From Tubiluchus corallicola (taxonomy: Eukaryota; Priapulida; Priapulimorpha; Priapulimorphida; Tubiluchidae): a stretch of DNA of 64,000 nt. This document shows positions 56,889 to 64,000 of this stretch, in pieces. The number at the start of each line of letters is the position of its first letter. Positions within the stretch are counted from its first letter, which is position 1. Below the pieces are notes generated by a model. The model did not search any database. It was not told the DNA's origin and saw nothing but the letters and a program-made list of their open reading frames with translations. The position numbers were made by a program, and so were the translations under genes. The stretch is taken from assembly GCA_030141605.1 (NCBI GenBank), contig JAQGDQ010000182.1, forward strand, positions 298,001-362,000. Reading direction: 5' to 3'.

Positions 56889-59800
56889 TGAATCATTTTT
56901 AGCGTAATTTATGACAGTGGTTAATTAACAAAAGCTGCCAGGAAAAAGACAATGTTTTTATTTTGCTACATAATAATGGTACTTACCACACTAGTTGCTG
57001 CTAGCAAAGCTGTAATTGCATAGCATAGGCGAGCATGTTATCAAAATCACTTCAGTTTTTTGTTCCTGAAAACGTCAAGAAATAACTGATTTAAGTTGCA
57101 GTTAAAGAAATACCGCCCAAAAACCTAGTTTATAGCTTCAAAGCAAACCAATAACTATGTGTGAATAGTACTTCCACATAGATAAATACTTCCACAATTT
57201 ACGTAAATCCTTTCGTATGAAATGAAAACACATACATGGCATAACATTAATAAATTCAGTTTAAATATAGGATAAAAAGATTTATGGTAAACAGCAAAAA
57301 TAGATCAACACGAGATTTAGCGTATAGTCAGTGCACCATGTATGGTCATGCTTTAACAGAACTTTTAAAGATTATTTAGCTTTTGTCTTTATAGGTAATT
57401 TTCCATTATTGGGGGAATAAAGCCTAGTAAGAAGAAACATGATTTTAAATTAACAAGATTTCATCATTATTATCAAACTTTAGGATGTATTACTGATAAT
57501 TCATATCTTCATTATCAAAAATTTACATCTTCAAAAACACACATATATCCACACACATATATAGGCACAATGTCTCACCACCTTTATAGCACTGTACCTG
57601 CACTAATTTACACTTTATCAACACCCAACGCTTACACAACGAGCAGGCAGGTTAATTAAGCACTGGTCAAAGTTTAACCATCTTGTTTGCAAAGTTTGTC
57701 AACACTCATTGCCGCAGCTGTCTAAATTACGATTACCAACCCATATAGCATATGATCTATGATGGTACATGAACCAATCAAATCATAAGCCTTATCAGCA
57801 CGTAATCCCGATTAATGACAACGTTTCACTTATGTTAGTTACCTGTTCGGCTATATAACCCAGCCATAAACAAGCATAAATAATGATAGGCATAAAGTCA
57901 TAAAGTTGTCTAAAGAATGCTGTTCAACTTTATCTACAACACTTAAATGTACTTGTGTAATATAACCACGTATCATTAGTACGATCACTAGTTTACATAC
58001 ATTACATATAAAGAGTCATCGGTGTTGCCCTAGGTTACCTGTGTCCTGTGATTTCATACAACTGGAAACCAGTTAAGCATAACTATAAGATGAATACTGC
58101 AAAAGAATTTGATGCAGTTGCTTGATATTAATTAGTACAGTAATATCTTCGAATCTCCGCAGTATGTTTCAAATGTTCGAAACTACAGACAAAAAAGTAC
58201 TCAAAAAGAGTAGTGTCTAGCAATGTAGCGGATACACACAAAACACGGTGCCCATGTTGTTGTAGCTATCCCAAGAAAATACATATAGTAAAACTACGGC
58301 AAATTTCAGAGAATCAAAACTACAACATATAATAGCTTTAAAAATTGATTAGGCTCTTGCAAGTATATTTTGTCCTTAAGTTAATTCTTCCCATGCATTT
58401 CATGCACAATATAAGACCTATGCAGCCTTGGTTGTCATTACTCCACTAGCTAAAAAACATCATGAAGAAGCACAGAGGAAATGACATTTCGGCAATATCC
58501 ACCCACAAGAGCTCACAAAATTTGTTGTTAAAGAACTATTTTTATTAACTTGTTTTTTCTCTAACTTGACATTTCACAGTTTGATTTTCATAGGTATAGT
58601 TAATTTGTACATTTTTACATGTTATTATTGCTATTAGACATTCATGCGATATAGTCAGGATCGTCAATGTGCTTTTTTTAACCTGTTAATTTTCATATTT
58701 TAAACTTTGTCCTATAATTTTGTTACTGAAAGAGCATGTACATCAATAATTTTGTTACTGAAATGAATAGAGCATCTTGGAGTTACAAAAAATAATTATT
58801 AATTAATATTAAAAATTAAGAACTATTAACATTAATATTGTGAAGCCAAATTTGCATAAGCAAATTACATAACAAACACTATAAAAATATAGTTATAACA
58901 TACAAATTTTTCTAAAAAATTGTAGACATGTCAGAATGTGTCATTACTATCAAATCATTTAAACACCATGTAGGTGCGATACACGGATACCAGAAACTAA
59001 GACTATTTATGTTATTACTTGTTTATACCTTAAATACTGTGAAATATTATTCCAGTTTATGAAGCTTCTGGATAATGACACACGGACATTATAATATATT
59101 TATTTTGTTTACAATTTATTTCAGACATAATAAGGCATCACAATATTAAAAAAAAACATTTGTATGCTTGGTGATTTTGAAATAAAATGTGGGCTGCGCT
59201 TCAGGGACCAATTAAATACAGATGATCACATAAAATGCCTTAATTTGAATCATAAATTAATTTGAAAAACTTAAACGTCGTTATTTATGACTAATTAACT
59301 ATTTTTTTAAAGAATCAGTAGAGTTAGCTAAATCTCTTAGTGATTAAAAATTAATTCAACTGCTGATCATGCTGTGGAAACATATTATTGAGCAAACTTG
59401 TATGTTAATAAATTTTGAATGTTGACAACCTTACTATTTAGACTAAGCAAATAAAAATATGAAAACCAGAAAATACGAAAACCAGAACAGATTTTTGGAT
59501 CACAGCTCAGGTAAACCCATGGGCTTTAGAAAACATATATTTTACTATCCACAACAATCATTGTCAAAAAGTTTGCATGAATTTCGGTATTAATTTACAA
59601 ACTTAACACTAACTGCAAAATAACATGGCTAAAGCACGATTTCACAAGGCTTAGTTGATGTTAAGGTTTGGTTATGCAGTATTCACTAGAACTGCAAAAT
59701 TAAAAAAATATAATGAATAAATATTTTCCAGAACTGATAATAAGTAGCTTTGCACTAGTACTGGTAAAGTAAAAAGTGTGCAAAACCAGCATTAATCAAG

Positions 59801-61369
59801 TAATGCATGTTTTTTGGTTTCTTGATTTCTGACCTGAACTATGAAATAAAAGGTCTGCTATTTATTGCAGTCTAAGCTTACTATAAAAGTCAATTCTTTA
59901 AATATCATTAAATTTTTCTATTAAGTGTTCAATACCAATGTTGCAGCTTCATGTACGTAACAGCTCTGTTAGGATGTGATCATACAATGTCATTGAGTTA
60001 GCTTCCTTTTGCACCAATACATGTTGCTGGGTATTAAGTTCGCTCTCATTCTCCAACTTTTCATTTTATTTGCAAAATAAGCTGATTAATGAGCATAAAA
60101 GGTAATTAGCTTTGAAGTGGTGATCTCAGCTTTGCTGTCATACACACTAATCACATTTTCACAATGTTGAAGATATTTATTTAACTTTTAAGTGTAAAAT
60201 GTAATCCAGTATTACTAAGTAAGAGATTTAATTAAATCCACCAGAAATTTTGCGAAACTTAACACGTTTTGTCAACTGTTTTCAAGTAACAGTACTTAGT
60301 ACTAAGACCTAAATGTAATTTTAAAATCTAATATTTTAAATCTTTTGAAGTAGTACTAGTAGTGTAATAACTGTACATACTAACACAGCGTGGTTACTAC
60401 TTCAATAAACATGCTAATAAAAATAATAAGATAATTCGTGTAATTACTACATGTATATGTGAGTCCACCTATAAAATGGCTAAAGAACTCACTCGCAACA
60501 AATACTAGTTATATTACATAAAATTAAGGCTATTTTTAAACAGTTGTAGGATTTTACCCCAGTAACACTGCTGAACGTCTAAAATAAAAAAGGTCCAAGA
60601 AGAAAACACAAACTACGACAAACCTTTCCAAACAATACCCATGTGCTTGCCTCGCTCGACTGCTCCATAGCGTCACACCACTATAAAATAACCAAGGGAA
60701 GAAACTGTAGTGTATGGCCAAGGTCTTTGGCGTTAATGGATAAACGTCGCTTATGGTAATCCTGATTCGTTAACAATATTCTCTTTTATAAATATTAAAC
60801 TCTTATAATGCCAATAAATCAGCTAACATTAAATTTTAATAGATAAGGAAAAGAAAACAAACACTTGAGTTTTTATATAAAAAAAGTTCAATTATTATTT
60901 TTAACAGTTTCCGCAAATTGTACAGTCGGTCAGTCACTTCCAAAAATAATACAAGGTGTAACACAAACTTTTGTTAGGGATACAAACACAGCGAGAAGTA
61001 GTAGAGTATGGAGCAATACTTTATTGCGTCAAAGCATTCCTCAATCAACAGAGAATCTATAAAGTTCTCAATATTTTATATGGAGCCTTGAGCTATCTCA
61101 CACAGTCTGCAATGTTGAAGGTATGATGGGAGAGTGCGACAGAGACCCGAAAAGATCAGAGTTAAACTCAAGATCCTCCAACACATCTTACATATGTCTC
61201 GCAAGCTTCTCTTCAGTATACCAGATAATGTTCTTGGATCACGTTAGCAATTATTTAGCAACCACTCTTTACTTTCAGGGTACAGCTTGGACTAGTTTGA
61301 CGGAATTGAGGTCTGGTAAATTTTCATGCAATTCAGATCAATCGACAAAAACTATTATCACGGGTGTCA

Positions 61370-62018
61370 ACTAGTTATTGGGGTATGCTAATAGAAACTG
61401 GTGTGTGGCCGATTAAACAGAGAATAGATTATAAGAGACTGATGTTTTTACATAATCTAGTAAATTCGAGTGAGTCCAGACATGTGCGAAAGGTAATGGA
61501 AAGTATGTGGAGCAAAGAAATAAAAGGAAGTCGTACAGAAGAAGCTAAAAGTCCAAGTGAGAAATATGATATTGGTATACAGTTTGGGCAATATACAGAC
61601 TCTTAAAAAGTCAGCCTGGAAGACACACGTAAGAGAAAACATAAGGAAATTCATTAAAGTTACTGCACATCGCCAGATATACTCAAAAACTGAGTTAAGG
61701 TTCTTAACCTATGAGCATGATATACCCAAGCAGTATATAACTGAGTTAACACCAGAACAGACAAAAAATCTTTTAGAGATAAATCTTAATATGCTACTAC
61801 CAAAATGTAATTATGGGAGTAAGTTTAAAAGAGATCTATGGTGCCCTCTATGTGGCAAAGAAAAAGATACGACAGAGCATCTATTCAAATGTATGGTGAA
61901 AAGAAATGTGCTACCACCTACAGAATTAAATTTCCATGAACGGTTTATAAGCATCAACGTTGATTACATTACTTGTGTCTTGACAGTGACATTCATTTGG
62001 GCCTATCTAATCAGATAG
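61370..62018 (+). mobile_element. Degenerate non-LTR retrotransposon ORF2, C-terminal part
   Basis: Two overlapping frames give one recognisable protein end. The first part contains ETGVWPIKQRIDYKRLMFLHNLVNSS, typed here as positions: ETGVWPIK near 61391 and YKRLMFLHNL near 61430. The second frame contains a Lys-rich region and a CPLC...EHLFKC cluster near 61840-61890. This layout (helical linker then a CxxC...H...C knuckle) is typical of the region after the reverse transcriptase in LINE-type elements. The frames shift near 61560-61606. Left of 61370 only scattered fragments can be read with stops, and no reverse-transcriptase core is visible, so the copy is 5'-truncated or decayed. Clade cannot be assigned. 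Confidence 0.7.
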
Positions 62019-64000
62019 AGTGGGCACCAAGGAAACAGCAATAAAAAATTACACCAGAGCTTCAAATCTCTGGCCTAATCATAATTATACTCATCAAATT
62101 TGCTGGCTGTGTGAGATGGGCAGAATTTCAACATTAAATATTGAAGGCATGTTGGATTCTGTATTAATTCAGTGATACTTTGATGCTACAAATTGCTCTG
62201 TACATATAACTTATGGTTTTTGTACCAATATAGCAAAAGATAATGTTATGTCCTGTAATTGGAATGTGGAAGAAAAGTGACAAACGATTGTTCACTAAAA
62301 TATACATTATATATGCCAGCACTTTTAATATTACTGCAATTTGTTTGTAAATGTCTTCAGTATAATATAATTGATGATATGACTAAAACTTGTAGATAGT
62401 AAACTGTAATAATTCACAATTTTTTTAAGCTTGAGGCTGTTAGAACTCTCTCTATTAGTACTATCTAAAGAACTACAAGTACTTTTTCAATTATTGCTGT
62501 CTAAGCAAATGTCATTGCCTAGCTTTGATAGTGTTGTATGATATATTTGAGCTGGCAAGCTGGTTGATTGATCCTGTTATGTTTTAAAGATGCTTCAAAT
62601 ATAACGTCTGCAAAAATGAAGAGCTTTCCATATAAACTTACCAATGTGAAAAAAATGTTACCATTCAGTTCATTAATTTAATCCAAAAATATGTACTGTA
62701 TTAAAAACAGCTTACTACAAATGTATATCTTAAAATTTAGTATGTATCGTTTGGTTTAAATAGCTTCAAAGACCTGCTTACCCATCTTTTGCTCCTCACT
62801 TTACAAAAACAAGAATACAAGGTTAAATTTTAACTTACTTTAATCCATATTATTACCTCAAACATATCAACATCATACAGCATTAATTATTACAAAAACT
62901 TACAAGTTATAATATCCTGCCCGAGTGCCATCTTAACAATATTACTTCATTAACATAGGTCGCTTTAGTAAACGTTTATTTTTCTCATAACGATTCCGCA
63001 ACAAGCTGCAATGCTAAACAAAAATGAGCGACAGAGAAACAAAAGTGCGACCAAACTCAACTCATTCACACAACAAGAACAATGACAGCCAGTGCACTCT
63101 ATTACAAACAATGGCAAATTAGCAAATCACCTATTTACAATAATTATTAGCTAAAAAATTCTAAGGGTACTGCTGCTGCCACCTAGCAGAGACAGGAGGA
63201 ACAATAGTCTTTGAATGCATAAAGGCAACATATTATGACAATCTGACGACTGAAACATTATCAAACAAAACAGAATTTTCATTTTTTTCCATTAACAATG
63301 ACATATGGATGAGTAATAGTAGTACTGCCTACTGTAGATATGTTACTGCAATTAAATGCGCTAAACATAAATAAAAATAATTGCAAGTCAACTATTTTAT
63401 GTGAACAAAATAAACTGTAAACCATGGTGAACTTTGTTGCATGTCACATTTCTAACCTTTTTACACAAATAACATTGTAGTTCACCTAATTCGATAATTC
63501 GAGCATGAGATTTAAAAACACTACGTAAAAATTAACGTTGCACACTTGCAAGACAAATTGTGTATATTATACGTATAAACTGCTGAATCTTTTAAAAACG
63601 AGTGTCTTTGACAAGATATAAAAATTTAATGGAGAGAGAAATGTTAGTCTAATTTATATGACTTTGCAAGCAATTATGAGGACTTTAAACAACTCTGTTA
63701 TGTTCCAAATTTCTCACAACTTCATATACAAGGAATTGTTTTACGCAGAAAATGAAAAAGTACTCAAGGTCTCAGAATCTGTCAAACCATGTACCTTTTG
63801 AAAGAGAAAGGAAAATGTTGAAATGTCTAAATATGGACAGAACTTAAAGCAAATTTGAACTTGGATAGATCGCTTACAACAGTTTTTCAGGTAACATTTC
63901 TATGCTTTTCTGCATGAAAACAATTTTTGCTTAATATAGTCAACATGTCAAAATGTTCCCTTGTCTTTCTGGATGACACATTTTCCTTATTTAAAACGTG
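62019..64000. other. AT-rich non-coding DNA after the retrotransposon remnant
   Basis: Its start may be the 3'UTR of the element. Nothing else is supported: no open frame of note, no clear repeat, no RNA gene seen. Confidence 0.5.

Larger units (their letters stand above)
35674..60800. other. Gene-poor region upstream of the zfhx coding exons
   Basis: No protein-coding gene is supported. The 3' end of a 5'UTR intron abuts 35673 (acceptor TTCTTTGACAG), so the promoter and at least one non-coding exon must lie to the right, here or beyond the window. Less AT-rich blocks occur at 36.1-36.35, 37.44-37.64, 38.2-38.37, 45.2-45.9, 46.5-46.72, 49.06-49.66 and 51.5-52.0 kb. Open frames longer than 100 codons in this stretch lack an ATG, are low-complexity, or resemble nothing I know. 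Confidence 0.6.

Noticed and set aside
58713-58765. Direct repeat ATAATTTTGTTACTGAAA twice
   Set aside because: Short, AT-rich, and within what chance or slippage would produce.

Overview
This is AT-rich, intron-containing animal DNA. The left half (about 3.0-35.7 kb) holds one recognisable protein-coding gene on the minus strand: an orthologue of the giant zinc-finger/homeodomain transcription factors ZFHX3/ATBF1 and ZFHX4 of vertebrates (zfh-2 of flies). I reconstruct four coding exons with consensus GT-AG junctions and matching phases: 35628-32583, 14050-8292, 7883-7655 and 3650-3040. Together they give a protein of about 3214 residues with some 25 C2H2-type fingers and four homeodomains. 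Four homeodomains match the vertebrate layout; the fly protein has three. A compact gene with a single 5.76-kb exon carrying all homeodomains suggests an invertebrate bilaterian or other non-vertebrate metazoan. I cannot name the species.

Layout from left to right: 1-3039 is 3'UTR and downstream DNA; 3040-14050 holds the last three coding exons and two introns (4.0 kb and 0.4 kb). Next, 14051-32582 is an 18.5-kb intron with minisatellites, a long fold-back element, tandem repeats and several segments that look like enhancers. The first coding exon, 32583-35673, has two upstream AUGs just before the main start, and the intron after it opens with a long CU-repeat. From 35674 to about 60.8 kb there is a gene-poor upstream stretch that must contain the promoter and at least one non-coding 5' exon; candidates lie near 37.4-37.6 kb and 46.5-46.7 kb. 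At 61.4-62.0 kb, on the plus strand, is a frameshifted remnant of a non-LTR retrotransposon ORF2 C-terminus. The rest is AT-rich DNA with nothing I can identify.

The biology is one developmental regulator in a large regulatory neighbourhood. I found no operon, CRISPR array, rRNA, intact tRNA or prokaryote-style system. The unusual observations concern post-transcriptional control of the gene (overlapping uORF, CU tract beside a 5' splice site), a PLDLS co-repressor motif, a transcribed fold-back hairpin, and several exact or near-exact short repeats and palindromes in the large intron.
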